DNA of 48,581 bases from Sphingobacteriaceae bacterium (GCA_947453445.1 CANGGP010000021.1:1-48581); one strand, 5' to 3'. Positions 8,904 through 17,670 are shown, counted from the stretch's first letter. Program-made: numbers and translations. The notes: generated by a model from the sequence alone, not told the origin.

Positions 8904-10925
8904 ATGCAAATAACATTAAAAGACATTAAAAAAAAATTCACTTTTTTAGCCTTGTGCTGCGCATTGCAGTTGGCGCAGGCTTTTGGACAAAACATCGCAA
9001 AAATTGATTCCTTACAAAAAGTATTAAAAAAGCAATTGGCTGATTTTAGTACATCATCGCACGATTTAAAAGACACCTTACCGTCAAAAACCTATTATGC
9101 GCTTGCAATGGAGTTTATGGATTTTGAACCTCAAAAATCTAAAAACTATTTTTTGGAAGGCTTGAAAATTAGTGAGCAATTGCATTTTGTTAGGGGCTTG
9201 GCAAGTTTTAACCACGAGTTAGGGGTGTATTCAATTAACAGTGGTGAATATAATGAAGCCTTAAAATATTTAAATGAATCAATAAAGCATTATGAAGCCA
9301 AAGGTGATAAATTAAATTCTGCCATTAATTACGGGAATATTGGCATCGTTTATGATTTAAAAGGGAATCAACCTGAAGCATTAAAAATTCAGCTCAAGGC
9401 CCTCAAGTTATTTAAGGAATTGAAAAAAGATGGCGGTATTGCCTTTTGTTTAAATAACATTGGCATCATTTATGAAATTCAAAAAAAATACGACAAAGCA
9501 AAGAGCTATTATTTTGAAGCCTTGGAAATTCGAAAAAAACAAAATGACAAGAAAGGTTTGGGTGATGTGTATTGCAACCTAGGTAATTTATTTAATTGCT
9601 TAAAACAAAATGATGAGGCTTTAAAATACCTCCAGCTTGGTCTCGAAGCAAAACGCGCCGTTGAAGATCCTTATGGCATTTCGGATGCATTGCACAACAT
9701 GGCGAATATATACGTCACAAAAGGTGAATTAAACAAAGCCTTGAAAATGGAAGCGGAAGCCGTTGAAATCAAAGAAAAATTAGGAAACAATGATTTACTT
9801 GAATCAAGTTATTCTAATATTGGCTTCATCTATATTAAAAAGCACCAATTGGACATCGCTAAAAAATATCTTCAAAAAGCGCAGCACATTGCCGAAGAAG
9901 TGCCAAGCTACGAATTAAAACAAGATTGTTACTTTAATTTATCGCTGCTCGATAGTGCCATGGGCAATTACCCGGCTGCGCTAAAGCATTTTAAAATGCA
10001 TGTAAAATACCGCGATAGTTTAATCAATGAGGAAAACACCGAAAAAATTCTTCAGCAGCAAATGCAAAACGATTACGATTTAAAGGAAGCCAAATTAATT
10101 GCCGAACAAGATAAAAAAGACAAAATTAATCAAGCTGAAATGTCGGCCCACAAAACCGAAAGAATACTCTACATCATTCTTGCCCTGATATTGTTTTTTG
10201 CGGTATTTGTTTTATGGAGTCGCCTAAATTTAGCACGTAAAACCAGGCTGCTATTAGAAGAAAAAAACAAACAAATTCAATTGGCGCAAGAATGGGCTGA
10301 AGAAGAACGAACCAGGGCTGAAGTGATGCAAATGCGAAATAAAATCGCCAAAGATTTGCACGACGATATTGGTTCATCCCTCAGCAGCATTGCCATTTAT
10401 GGGGAGTTGGCACAAAAAATCATTGCCGAAAAAGTACCTGAAGCAAAAAAGGTTTTGAGCAATTTGGAAGAAATTGCCCTCGAAGCCATGGAGAACATGA
10501 ACGACATCGTTTGGGCCATTAATCCGGTGAACGAAAAACTCGAAGACATTATGTCGCGCTTAAGCCTTTTGGCAGAACGATTACATGAAAGTTCAAACAT
10601 TGAAATTCATTTTGAAGTGCCTGCCGATGTAAAACAATTAAAACTCAGCATGCAACAACGTAAAAATATTTACCTTATTTTTAAAGAGGCACTGAATAAT
10701 ATCGCCAAATATGCAGACGCAAAAAATTGTTATCTGCGTTTTAAAAATTTGAATGGTAAATTATTAATCAGCATCAAAGACGACGGCAAAGGATTTGATG
10801 AACTGCCCGAAAGTTTTGGCGGCAATGGTTTAATGAACATGCGGGCCAGGGTGCAGGAAATAAACGGACAAATTGAAATTATTTCATCACTCGGAAAAGG
10901 AACAGAAATTAAATTAGAATTTTAA
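8904..10925 (+). CDS. TPR-containing sensor histidine kinase (NarL-partner type)
   Basis: 673 residues from the ATG at 8904, which puts a signal peptide first (LALCCALQLAQAFGQ). A longer reading from 8721 would begin inside the preceding terminator and is rejected. Order: periplasmic TPR repeats (about 60-370; recurrent N-I-G-I-x-Y and A-L-K-Y-L motifs), coiled coil (370-420), one membrane helix (about 421-443, ILYIILALILFFAVFVLW), HisKA_3 dimerisation region with the phosphoacceptor in KDLHDDIGSS (His486), and an HATPase_c domain (about 570-673; N-box FKEALNNIAKY, G1 DDGKGF, G2 GGNGLMN). HisKA_3 kinases pair with LuxR/NarL regulators, and such a regulator starts on the base right after this stop codon. 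The signal sensed is unknown. Control of the T9SS operon upstream is possible but is an inference from proximity only. Confidence 0.93.
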   Translation: MQITLKDIKKKFTFLALCCALQLAQAFGQNIAKIDSLQKVLKKQLADFSTSSHDLKDTLPSKTYYALAMEFMDFEPQKSKNYFLEGLKISEQLHFVRGLASFNHELGVYSINSGEYNEALKYLNESIKHYEAKGDKLNSAINYGNIGIVYDLKGNQPEALKIQLKALKLFKELKKDGGIAFCLNNIGIIYEIQKKYDKAKSYYFEALEIRKKQNDKKGLGDVYCNLGNLFNCLKQNDEALKYLQLGLEAKRAVEDPYGISDALHNMANIYVTKGELNKALKMEAEAVEIKEKLGNNDLLESSYSNIGFIYIKKHQLDIAKKYLQKAQHIAEEVPSYELKQDCYFNLSLLDSAMGNYPAALKHFKMHVKYRDSLINEENTEKILQQQMQNDYDLKEAKLIAEQDKKDKINQAEMSAHKTERILYIILALILFFAVFVLWSRLNLARKTRLLLEEKNKQIQLAQEWAEEERTRAEVMQMRNKIAKDLHDDIGSSLSSIAIYGELAQKIIAEKVPEAKKVLSNLEEIALEAMENMNDIVWAINPVNEKLEDIMSRLSLLAERLHESSNIEIHFEVPADVKQLKLSMQQRKNIYLIFKEALNNIAKYADAKNCYLRFKNLNGKLLISIKDDGKGFDELPESFGGNGLMNMRARVQEINGQIEIISSLGKGTEIKLEF

Positions 10926-11579
10926 ATGACATCAAACCCAAGTAAAATTCGCGTGTCGCTTTATGAAGATAATCACGCATTGCGCGAAAGTTTAAGCAGT
11001 TTATTCGAGTTGTTTCCTGAGTTCGAGCTCACAGGTGCTTATGCCAACCCTTTACGCATTATTGAAAACATTAAAGAAAGAAAACCCGATGTAATTGTAA
11101 TGGATATAGATATGCCCGGCATGAACGGCATCGAAGCGGTTACCTTGGTACACAAACATTTTCCGGAGATCAAAATTCTCATGCAAACCGTTTTTGATGA
11201 TGAAGAAAAAATATTCAATTCCATCTGCGCCGGGGCAGTGGGTTATATCTTAAAAAAAACCCGTCCACTCGATATTGTTGAAGCCATTAAAGATGCCAAT
11301 GTTGGCGGCTCGCCCATGTCGCAAGCCATTGCCACTAAAGTGCTCAAAATGTTTCGACAATATTCGCCGCCTAAAGCCGATGAAAAAATTAATTTAAGCG
11401 ATCGCGAAAAAGAAGTGTTGCTGGCACTTACCCAAGGCAAAAGTTATAAAATGATCGCCGAATCTTGTGCCATTAGCCTTGATACGGTACGTTTTCATAT
11501 CAAAAACATCTACGATAAATTACACGTGCATTCAATGACCGAGGCTGTGTCAAAGGCCTTGCGCGAAAAGCTCATTTAA
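10926..11579 (+). CDS. NarL/LuxR-family response regulator
   Basis: 217 residues. The receiver domain (about 8-125) has the acidic pair YEDN near its start, the phosphoacceptor Asp60 in VIVMDIDMPGMNG, and the conserved lysine in GYILKK. The C-terminal LuxR helix-turn-helix (about 153-215) reads LSDREKEVLLALTQGKSYK, then SLDTVRFHIKNIYDKL. The start codon abuts the stop of the TPR kinase with no gap, so the pair is translationally coupled and should form one two-component system. Target genes are unknown. Confidence 0.95.
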   Translation: MTSNPSKIRVSLYEDNHALRESLSSLFELFPEFELTGAYANPLRIIENIKERKPDVIVMDIDMPGMNGIEAVTLVHKHFPEIKILMQTVFDDEEKIFNSICAGAVGYILKKTRPLDIVEAIKDANVGGSPMSQAIATKVLKMFRQYSPPKADEKINLSDREKEVLLALTQGKSYKMIAESCAISLDTVRFHIKNIYDKLHVHSMTEAVSKALREKLI

Positions 11580-11706
11580 TTGATGGCAGATCATTAACAA
11601 TCAATTAATTTTTAATCAATTATTTTCGTTTCTTTTCTGTTTAAAATCATTGCAAAAATTGCTTCCGGCAAAAGGAATAAATCTATCTTTGGCGAAAATA
11701 TTATTC

Positions 11707-13449
11707 ATGATTCATATTTACCCAAACCAAAAAAGTTTTGCAGTTGCTTTGATCAGTAAATTCCGCAGAACCCAAAAGCCACTCAGCCTAAATTTCAATC
11801 TAGGCCTTAGCCTCAGTCTTCTTTTCATTCTTTCCTTTAACTTATCAGCACAAGATTTACCCCTTAAAATAACTGTTCCACCGGTGTGCATCGACCCAAA
11901 TCAACAATTTAATGTCATTAATTTTGATTCTCCCGATAAAGACCAGTTCAGTATTTTGTATTCACATTTTATTTATGGCTCGGTAATGCGTGCCGATGAA
12001 TACGTTCAGGATACCGGAAGTGTCGTGTTTAAAGACAAACGCAAAACCGAAGCAATCTATAACAGCAACCAATTGTTGTTAATCAAAAAACAACGCTTAA
12101 ACGCATCAGGACAAATTATTTTTGAAGAGCAATGGTTACTTGCTACCCGTAAATTAGATTCAGAGGGTGAATTCAAACTTTACTTTCAAAAGGGATACAA
12201 ACACCCAATGGTACAAAACCGAACACCAATTACCTTGAGTATTTATAATATCAATCAAATGCAAGGTCTCAGCAACGATGAAATGGCTGCGCTTGTAAAT
12301 CTCACCAGCAACATGATTCCGCGTGAGATTGATAACTCCTCAAATGCCTCAAACCCATCACGTGAGCCTACAATTGCCGATGACATTAAATCCATGAAAA
12401 AACAAATCAAAGCTTTGCGCGAAGCAGGCATGATGTTTAAAGGTGATTTGCCTTCAAATGAAAAAGTACTTACCCGTTACCCCATGGCACCTGAACGCAC
12501 CTTTGTAATTACCAAAACAAAAGGGGATGATTTTTTAATGAAGTTTTATATCACCGAAGATTACAAGTCATACGAACTACTCGATTCAATCAGAGTCAAA
12601 GGCGATATTTTAATTACCTCCATTGGCACCATTTACAATAACACTTCTGAAGCAGTTGGTGTGTTTGCTAATTTTCATTACAAAACAAAAAATGAAAAGG
12701 GCGAAGAAATTCAACAGCAATATTCATTCGCCATGGACCCTGAATATAAAATCAGTGGTTGGATTCATTCGGTTGGAAAAAACAAACTCAATTCAATGGC
12801 CATTGAAGTGTGTTGGTACGAAGGCACTAAATTGTGGGTATTAAGCAACAACCGCGAAAAGTTTTTTAAATCTTACATGCAACTCAATACCTTCGAAAAG
12901 GGCAAAAACGCCGAAAACGTATTTCCTTTAAGTGAAGAAGACAAAGGTTCCGAAAAATCAAAATTCGCCACCACATTCCAACCGCCTGTGCCTTTTAATG
13001 CTTCACAAGTGAGTCCCATTGCCGATAAAAACATCACCATGTACTCAACCATTGTAGGCGATACACGTTATTTTATTACCGAAGGAACCAAATATGACGA
13101 CACACGCAAATTAACCGAATACCTCGATTTAAATGTATATCGCGTTGATGGCAAAGGCCGTTTAACCAATATCGATTTTATTTCTCCTTACCGTGGCACC
13201 GAACCTTTACCAATAAAAAAATTATGTAAAAACGCTGGCGCTGAATACCTCATGCTTGAATTACCAATCAGAATACAATTGGTTTTTAGTCCCGAAAAAA
13301 TGGAAATACAACCAATCACTGCCGATAACACCTACCTCGTAGCCAATTTAAACAAACAGTTATTGGTCACCAAAGAGCATGGCACTGTGATGTTAAAATG
13401 CACACAAATTGGTTATAAATATACTTTCCTTTGGTATCCAAAATCATAG
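11707..13449 (+). CDS. Secreted protein of unknown function
   Basis: 580 residues from ATG 11707; an upstream TTG at 11650 would add 19 residues and is less likely. A basic N-region of about 30 residues precedes a hydrophobic stretch (LGLSLSLLFILSFNLSAQ) that looks like a signal peptide cleaved after residue 48 or so. The mature part is mixed alpha/beta with many Lys/Asp/Tyr and no sorting domain or lipobox, suggesting a periplasmic or loosely outer-membrane-associated protein. I recognise no family. It stands alone between the regulator and a terminator at 13541, so it is probably a single-gene unit. It could be expressed under the preceding two-component system, but nothing in the sequence proves it. 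Confidence 0.8.
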   Translation: MIHIYPNQKSFAVALISKFRRTQKPLSLNFNLGLSLSLLFILSFNLSAQDLPLKITVPPVCIDPNQQFNVINFDSPDKDQFSILYSHFIYGSVMRADEYVQDTGSVVFKDKRKTEAIYNSNQLLLIKKQRLNASGQIIFEEQWLLATRKLDSEGEFKLYFQKGYKHPMVQNRTPITLSIYNINQMQGLSNDEMAALVNLTSNMIPREIDNSSNASNPSREPTIADDIKSMKKQIKALREAGMMFKGDLPSNEKVLTRYPMAPERTFVITKTKGDDFLMKFYITEDYKSYELLDSIRVKGDILITSIGTIYNNTSEAVGVFANFHYKTKNEKGEEIQQQYSFAMDPEYKISGWIHSVGKNKLNSMAIEVCWYEGTKLWVLSNNREKFFKSYMQLNTFEKGKNAENVFPLSEEDKGSEKSKFATTFQPPVPFNASQVSPIADKNITMYSTIVGDTRYFITEGTKYDDTRKLTEYLDLNVYRVDGKGRLTNIDFISPYRGTEPLPIKKLCKNAGAEYLMLELPIRIQLVFSPEKMEIQPITADNTYLVANLNKQLLVTKEHGTVMLKCTQIGYKYTFLWYPKS

Positions 13450-13540
13450 TACTTCATCACTAAACCAATTAAGAGCAATTGTAGGCCAATTATTTGTTTG
13501 AGGTTTACACTTAAAAAACTCACACTGCTTTTTGAAACGC

Positions 13541-13584
13541 AGGCGCGCAAGGTAACGTAAACAATACCAAGCGCGCCTTTTTTA
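13541..13584 (+). terminator. Rho-independent terminator after the secreted unknown
   Basis: Arms AGGCGCGC..GGTA and TACC..GCGCGCCT pair with an AA/AA internal mismatch and a loop of about 14 bases, then TTTTTTA. The GC-rich stem contrasts with AT-rich flanks. It lies 26 bases before the next start codon, so it separates the two secreted-protein genes. Confidence 0.75.
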
Positions 13585-13610
13585 TTGTTTCACTTTTAAA
13601 AAGCAGTTTT

Positions 13611-14366
13611 ATGAAAACAAATTACAATTACGGTTTTTACCGCAGCATGTTCCTCGCCATTTTATTTTGTTTAACCAGCCTAAACCACTCAAGCCAAACC
13701 GTTCAGGCAGTGATTTCTAAAACCATCACCATTCAAGTTGTTGATGCCACTAGTAAAGAAGCCATACCTTTTGCCAATTTAGTGGTATATAATATTAAGG
13801 GAGAACAAATCAAAGTGGGTACTACCAATTTAGACGGCGAATGCCAATTTATTCTCGATCCTTTAGATGATTATATTTTTAAGGCAGTGTATGTGGGCTA
13901 CAAAGCCAAACAAGACACCCTTTCATGTAAACTGCCCGGCTGCATTCGCCATTATACCATCGAAATGAATGATGGGGGAGGCATAGCATGCGGAGATGAC
14001 GGTGTTGGTTTTTGTTGTTGCTGTTGTTGTTGTGGCTGTGTGATTATTGAAGAGGCAGAAGATGTGCAAGAACTCGAACGGGTAATGGAGCGCACCGACA
14101 TTGAGAAAAATATACAAGAAGCTTTAAATGATTTTATCTGTTATCCAAATCCACTACAAAATGAATTGCACATTCAAGTAAATGGATTAAACGCCAAGGA
14201 AGTACTCATACTCAATACTGCCGGCGCTTGCATCAAACGTTTATTGGTAGATGAAAAAAATACTGATTTGGAAATTGATTTTTCTGCCTATGCAAAAGGT
14301 GCTTATTATGTAATTTGCAAAGGCGATGGTTTAAGTTCACATACCAAAACAATTATCAAACAATAA
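13611..14366 (+). CDS. Secreted T9SS type A cargo with a CarboxypepD_reg-like domain and a seven-cysteine run
   Basis: 251 residues. A signal-peptide-like hydrophobic segment (about 10-30) is followed by a carboxypeptidase-regulatory-like beta domain (about 37-105: ITIQVVDATSKEAIPFANLVVY, then T-x-L-D-G-E). Residues 121-143 hold DGGG, CGDDG and then FCCCCCCCGCV, that is seven consecutive cysteines, Gly and an eighth. A charged helix (145-170) follows and a type A T9SS sorting domain ends the protein (about 176-251; YPNPLQNELHI, YAKGAYYVI). The cysteine run is encoded by TGT/TGC triplets at 14013-14039. Possible roles are metal binding, lipid modification, or disulfide cross-linking at the surface; none can be chosen from sequence. 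The beta domain and tail are typical of Bacteroidota surface proteins, so export by the T9SS is well supported while the function is not. Confidence 0.88.
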   Translation: MKTNYNYGFYRSMFLAILFCLTSLNHSSQTVQAVISKTITIQVVDATSKEAIPFANLVVYNIKGEQIKVGTTNLDGECQFILDPLDDYIFKAVYVGYKAKQDTLSCKLPGCIRHYTIEMNDGGGIACGDDGVGFCCCCCCCGCVIIEEAEDVQELERVMERTDIEKNIQEALNDFICYPNPLQNELHIQVNGLNAKEVLILNTAGACIKRLLVDEKNTDLEIDFSAYAKGAYYVICKGDGLSSHTKTIIKQ

Positions 14367-14387
14367 TAACATCCCTCCTCCAAATAG

Positions 14388-14446
14388 GGTCTTGAGAGAA
14401 ATCTTTATGCGACTAAAATTTAAGGCATAAAAATCTTTCAAGACCT
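14388..14446. terminator. Bidirectional terminator between convergent genes
   Basis: Outer arms GGTCTTGAGAGA / TCTTTCAAGACC and inner arms TTTATGC / GCATAAA form one long hairpin, followed on the plus side by TTTATTTTTT. It lies between the stop of the polycysteine gene (14366) and the stop of the minus-strand gene (14454) and can serve both. Confidence 0.75.
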
Positions 14447-14453
14447 TTATTTT

Positions 14454-14804
14454 TTAATCATTAAAATTCACATTATATACATCGCTCTTGTTGCGCTGTA
14501 TGCCCAATGCCTCAAATCCTCCGTCTTCGGGAATAATTTCTTTTAAATCGAAAAACGCACAATTTTTACTCAAGCCTTCAAAGATGAGCGTAAATCCTTT
14601 GCCATCATTGTGGGTCCACATAGGAGCAAAAGTAATGTTAAAAGCATTCAGCAATTTGGCTCGTCGATTGCTTTCGCGTTCAATTAAAAAAGTACTTGGC
14701 CAAATACGATAAGCAAAGCCATGGGGCACCATACAATGCACAATGGTTTGTCGTTCTTCACTCTCCAGCGTTTTTACTTCCGTTACTGTGGCCGCCTCTG
14801 TCAT
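14454..14804 (-). CDS. Small conserved-type protein of unknown function
   Basis: 116 residues, no signal peptide or membrane segment, so cytoplasmic. The sequence has balanced composition, with aromatic motifs (VPHGFAYRIWPSTFLI, FAPMWTHNDGKGFTLIFEG) and an acidic end (IIPEDGGFEALGI). I do not recognise the family. It is the only minus-strand gene in this stretch, is convergent with the polycysteine gene, and shares the hairpin terminator with it. Its start lies 66 bases from the divergent lipoprotein gene at 14871. Coding status rests on length, composition and the flanking terminator. Confidence 0.7.
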   Translation of the reverse strand: MTEAATVTEVKTLESEERQTIVHCMVPHGFAYRIWPSTFLIERESNRRAKLLNAFNITFAPMWTHNDGKGFTLIFEGLSKNCAFFDLKEIIPEDGGFEALGIQRNKSDVYNVNFND

Positions 14805-14870
14805 ACAATAAAATTAAAGGCTTTTTAGTTGTTGCGCAAATTTTGTAGATTGGTTGATCTAATTTAAGCC

Positions 14871-15323
14871 ATGATAAAACTAAGCCTATTCAAGTTCAAT
14901 TCCTACCATTATTTTTTGATCACACTCTTGTTTCTTTTTACAGCTTGTAAAAAGCAAGAAATTAAAGGACCACAAGGCGATCCGGGTACCAATGGAAGTG
15001 GTGGTAATTCATACATCGCCTCCTCAACCGTGTTTAGCATCGATTCAACAGCATGGCTCATAAACGCCGACAATACCATCTGGGAAGCAACGAGTAGTCA
15101 AAGCATCATCAGTCAAGCGGTTGTCGACAAAGGAGCCGTTAAAGTTTATATGCAACTAAACAATGCTTGGTGGGAATTGCCTTATTCCATAGCTGATCAA
15201 GTAACACAGTTTTCATTTAAGTTAGGTCAGCTTAATTTTATTACACACGATGTTGAAGGCGCCAAACCAAAGCGCCCAAGTACCAAAAATTACCGCGTGG
15301 TGGTTTTAACTGAAGGCATTTAA
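14871..15323 (+). CDS. Lipoprotein with short collagen-like segment (paralogue 1)
   Basis: 150 residues. A lipoprotein signal peptide ends in LFTACKKQ (lipidated Cys26). Directly after comes a short collagen-like G-x-y stretch (KGPQGDPGTNG, then GSGG). The rest is a small beta-rich domain with VKVYMQLNNAWWELPYS and a final NYRVVVLTEG strand. The gene 15 bases downstream has the same layout, so the pair arose by tandem duplication. Bacteroidota lipoproteins of this general style with a GPQGDPG-like linker are common and usually lack a known function. Probably anchored in the outer membrane; the ligand is unknown. Confidence 0.85.
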   Translation: MIKLSLFKFNSYHYFLITLLFLFTACKKQEIKGPQGDPGTNGSGGNSYIASSTVFSIDSTAWLINADNTIWEATSSQSIISQAVVDKGAVKVYMQLNNAWWELPYSIADQVTQFSFKLGQLNFITHDVEGAKPKRPSTKNYRVVVLTEGI

Positions 15324-15338
15324 TTAAATCGTTTTAAA

Positions 15339-15767
15339 ATGAAAAACATATTTAAATTCATTTTTTGTTTGGCCACTTTGCTTGTGTTTTTAACGGGCTG
15401 CAAAAAGCAGGTGGCAGGACCAAAAGGCGAATCAGGCTTAAACGGTAAAAATGGCAATGCCAATCAAACAAGCATGAGCAGTTTTATTATTTTGTCGCAG
15501 GCTTGGCAAACCAATAATGTTCGAAAAGATTGGAACACCGATTACTATACAGATTTAATTAACGATGAGGTGATACAAAAATCATCCATCAGCGTGTATG
15601 TACAAATTAACGGTGCATGGTTTCCATTGCCATACACAAAAGAAGATTACCACATCCAATACAATTTAATCAGTGGTAGCTTGCACCTCAATTATTTTAA
15701 ATCGCACCAAGTGGCCAATCAGCCGGCATCCATGAATTTTCGATTGGTAATTGTTTCTCCAAAATAG
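15339..15767 (+). CDS. Lipoprotein with short collagen-like segment (paralogue 2)
   Basis: 142 residues. Lipobox LTGCKKQ (Cys21), then AGPKGESGLNGKNGN, the same collagen-like linker as in the preceding gene. The body aligns by eye with paralogue 1: ISVYVQINGAWFPLPYT matches its VKVYMQLNNAWWELPYS, and the last strand MNFRLVIVSPK matches NYRVVVLTEG. Identity is low to moderate, so the duplication is old. The 15-base gap implies co-transcription. Function unknown; outer-membrane or surface lipoprotein. Confidence 0.85.
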   Translation: MKNIFKFIFCLATLLVFLTGCKKQVAGPKGESGLNGKNGNANQTSMSSFIILSQAWQTNNVRKDWNTDYYTDLINDEVIQKSSISVYVQINGAWFPLPYTKEDYHIQYNLISGSLHLNYFKSHQVANQPASMNFRLVIVSPK

Positions 15768-15907
15768 AAATGGTTGGGTCGTTTCTTTAATTTTTCTCAC
15801 TAATTAAGATGTATATTTCAATCATTAAAGGACATTAAAATTATTTTTTGTCTCCTTAGTTTAATAATTTTACAGCCTCACAATGCCCTATTTTAAAATA
15901 TGTATCT

Positions 15908-16312
15908 ATGGAAAATTTAATAGGAAAACGCGTTAAATCTTTGCGCAACGCTTACAATTTAGGATTAAAAGATTTTGCTGCTTATTGCGGTTTATCACAC
16001 GTGGCCATTTTTCATTTAGAGAGTGGCAAAACTGCAAAACCACACCGCAATTCAATACAGCGCATTGCCAATCATTTTGGCACCACCTCCAATTGGTTAT
16101 TGTATGGCGAAGATTGTATGTTGCCAAACGGCAAAGCACCATTGGATTTACAGCCATCACCCGATCAAAACGACTGGAAAGAATCTGCCTTCGAAGAACT
16201 TAAAAATACCAACCGCTTACTTGAACAAGAAAATGAACGCCTTTGGCAGTTGATTCAGAATATGCAGATAATGCGCAACAAAAGCTTAGAACAAGTGAAA
16301 GAAGCCGTGTAA
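15908..16312 (+). CDS. XRE-family transcriptional regulator with C-terminal coiled coil
   Basis: 134 residues. An XRE/Cro-type helix-turn-helix occupies about residues 8-66 (VKSLRNAYNLGLKDFAAYCG, then HVAIFHLESGK and NWLLYGED). The linker is proline-rich (about 75-90) and residues 90-132 form an amphipathic coiled coil (ELKNTNRLLEQENERLWQLI), likely for dimerisation. This layout is common in Bacteroidota, where the regulator often acts on neighbouring genes or itself. A promoter-like pair (TTTTTTG at 15845, TAATTTTA at 15866) precedes it. No effector domain is present. The regulon is unknown; the nearest candidates are the lipoprotein pair upstream and the SSB genes downstream. Confidence 0.9.
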   Translation: MENLIGKRVKSLRNAYNLGLKDFAAYCGLSHVAIFHLESGKTAKPHRNSIQRIANHFGTTSNWLLYGEDCMLPNGKAPLDLQPSPDQNDWKESAFEELKNTNRLLEQENERLWQLIQNMQIMRNKSLEQVKEAV

Positions 16313-16827
16313 TTTTTTGACGAAATGTGAATCCATTTCTCATTCAAGCTTCAACATTCCTCATTCAACATTTTTAATTTATCATTCAAAATTCTTCTTC
16401 ATGCCCCTGGCGCAATTACTGGTTTGTAAGTTTTTAAATCACGCTTGGTCTTTAAATGTTTACGTTTCTAAAGATGAGCGTAGCATCATACCCAATTTTA
16501 GGCGCCAAAAAATCCCCAACAAATAAATTTTAACATCTAAATGCATTATTTTCTTTAGGCAACACAGCATTTTTTTAGAATTTTTTTCTGCCGGTTAAAA
16601 ATATCTAAAAGGCCAATATTTAAAGGCCTTTCAAGCCTATTCGGTCCCCAAAATTATCCGACAACAAACGTTTACAATTGACTTTATTCGAATGTAAATG
16701 TGTAAAAACCGAATAAACTTTTCTGCTCATCACACCTTTGCAGTGTCGAATCAAATCAAGGCCTTTTGAATTCAAGTTTTGACCCGACACAAATAAAAAA
16801 ATGTAAAACCTAAAAAAAAGAAAAGTC
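16313..16827. other. 515-bp spacer before the SSB genes, with inverted repeats
   Basis: No convincing gene. 16330-16400 is low-complexity sequence built on CATTCAA-like repeats. 16683-16690 and 16710-16717 form a perfect 8-base inverted repeat (TTTATTCG / CGAATAAA, 19-base spacer). GTGTCG (16743) and CGACAC (16785) form another, enclosing the palindrome TTGAATTCAA (16766-16775). These may be operator sites or a structured leader for the SSB gene at 16828. Confidence 0.45.
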
Positions 16828-17169
16828 ATGATGAACATTAAGAATCACGTGCAGTTAATCGGTCGGTTAGGAGCAAACCCCGAAGTAAAAGTGTTAAACA
16901 ATGGCAACAAACGTGTGCGTTTTTCAATTGCCGTGTCGCAAAGTTACACAAGCAAATCAGGTGAAAAAATAAAGGATGTGCAATGGCACTCAGTTGTAGC
17001 CTGGGGTAACCTTGCCACAATTGCCGAACGCCTCTTGCAAAAGGGCAGTCACGTAACCATCGACGGTAAATTGATGAAACGTGTATACACCAACAAAGAA
17101 GGCCAAAAGCTAAGCAGCACCGAAGTACAAGCCAATGAGTTTTTTCTCTTGGAAAAAAAGGCAGCTTAA
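16828..17169 (+). CDS. ssb: Short single-stranded DNA-binding protein (paralogue 1)
   Basis: 113 residues covering one OB fold: NHVQLIGRLGANPEVKVLNNGN, FSIAVSQSY, DVQWHSVVAWGNLATIAERLLQKGS and VTIDGKLMKR are classic SSB motifs, including the W-H and W-G aromatic/basic positions that contact ssDNA. It stops right after the fold (FFLLEKKAA) and lacks the Gly/Pro linker and acidic D-D-x-P-F tip by which a housekeeping SSB recruits repair and replication partners. It starts at 16828 or at the next ATG (16831). A second short SSB follows 102 bases on. It may be an auxiliary SSB for recombination, uptake or phage/plasmid DNA rather than the main replication protein. Confidence 0.92.
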   Translation: MMNIKNHVQLIGRLGANPEVKVLNNGNKRVRFSIAVSQSYTSKSGEKIKDVQWHSVVAWGNLATIAERLLQKGSHVTIDGKLMKRVYTNKEGQKLSSTEVQANEFFLLEKKAA

Positions 17170-17271
17170 ACGGAATTAATAATTAAAAATTAATAATTAA
17201 TAAGCAATCCATAATAAACAATAAATAATAAACAATAAATAATAAGTAATAATCAATAAAAACAAGAAATC
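17170..17271. repeat. AT-only low-complexity spacer between the SSB genes
   Basis: Made of overlapping AATTAATAATT and AATAAACAATAAATAAT units with almost no G or C. It probably reflects slippage; it may also lower melting energy or act as an unstructured leader for the second SSB gene. Confidence 0.6.
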
Positions 17272-17601
17272 ATGAATGCAATTAACAAAGTACAATTAAC
17301 CGGAAACCTAGGCAACAACCCTGAAGTAAAAGTGTTTGAAAACGGCAACAAATTGGCCAAATTCTCTTTGGCAACAAAAGAAGAGTATTTTTCAAAAAGT
17401 GGCGACAAAGGTTCCGAAACGCAATGGCACCTCATTACTGCCTGGGGAAAAGTAGCCGAAAAAATTGAAACTGAATTTAAAAAAGGCAGCTTCGTGAGTG
17501 TTGAAGGCCGATTGGTAACCCGCTCTTACATTGACAAAAACGGTCAAAAACGTTTTGTAACCGAAGTGGTATTAAATGAAGCCCAATTAAACCAACGCTA
17601 A
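17272..17601 (+). CDS. ssb: Short single-stranded DNA-binding protein (paralogue 2)
   Basis: 109 residues, one OB fold. NKVQLTGNLGNNPEVKVFENGN, FSLATKEEY, TQWHLITAWGKVAEKIE and VSVEGRLVTRSY match the SSB family and align end to end with the gene at 16828. It ends LNEAQLNQR, again without the acidic partner-binding tip. Its clear but diverged similarity to paralogue 1 indicates an old tandem duplication, possibly giving hetero-oligomers. A strong terminator follows at 17616. Confidence 0.92.
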   Translation: MNAINKVQLTGNLGNNPEVKVFENGNKLAKFSLATKEEYFSKSGDKGSETQWHLITAWGKVAEKIETEFKKGSFVSVEGRLVTRSYIDKNGQKRFVTEVVLNEAQLNQR

Positions 17602-17615
17602 CAATTTCCATCAAT

Positions 17616-17655
17616 AAAAAAGCCGCTACGACATTCGCAGCGGCTTTTTTTATTT
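17616..17655 (+). terminator. Rho-independent terminator after the SSB pair
   Basis: Perfect arms AAAAAGCCGCT / AGCGGCTTTTT with a loop of about 12 bases and a T-run. The A-run on the other side also gives a U-tract for the minus-strand cargo gene that ends at 17671, so it can work in both directions. Confidence 0.9.
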
Positions 17656-17670
17656 TAAAACAATTATCAA

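Noticed and set aside
16317-16526. Possible 69-codon gene after the XRE regulator
   Set aside because: Begins in CATTCAA low-complexity sequence, has no signal, motif or family resemblance, and starts five bases after the regulator by chance.
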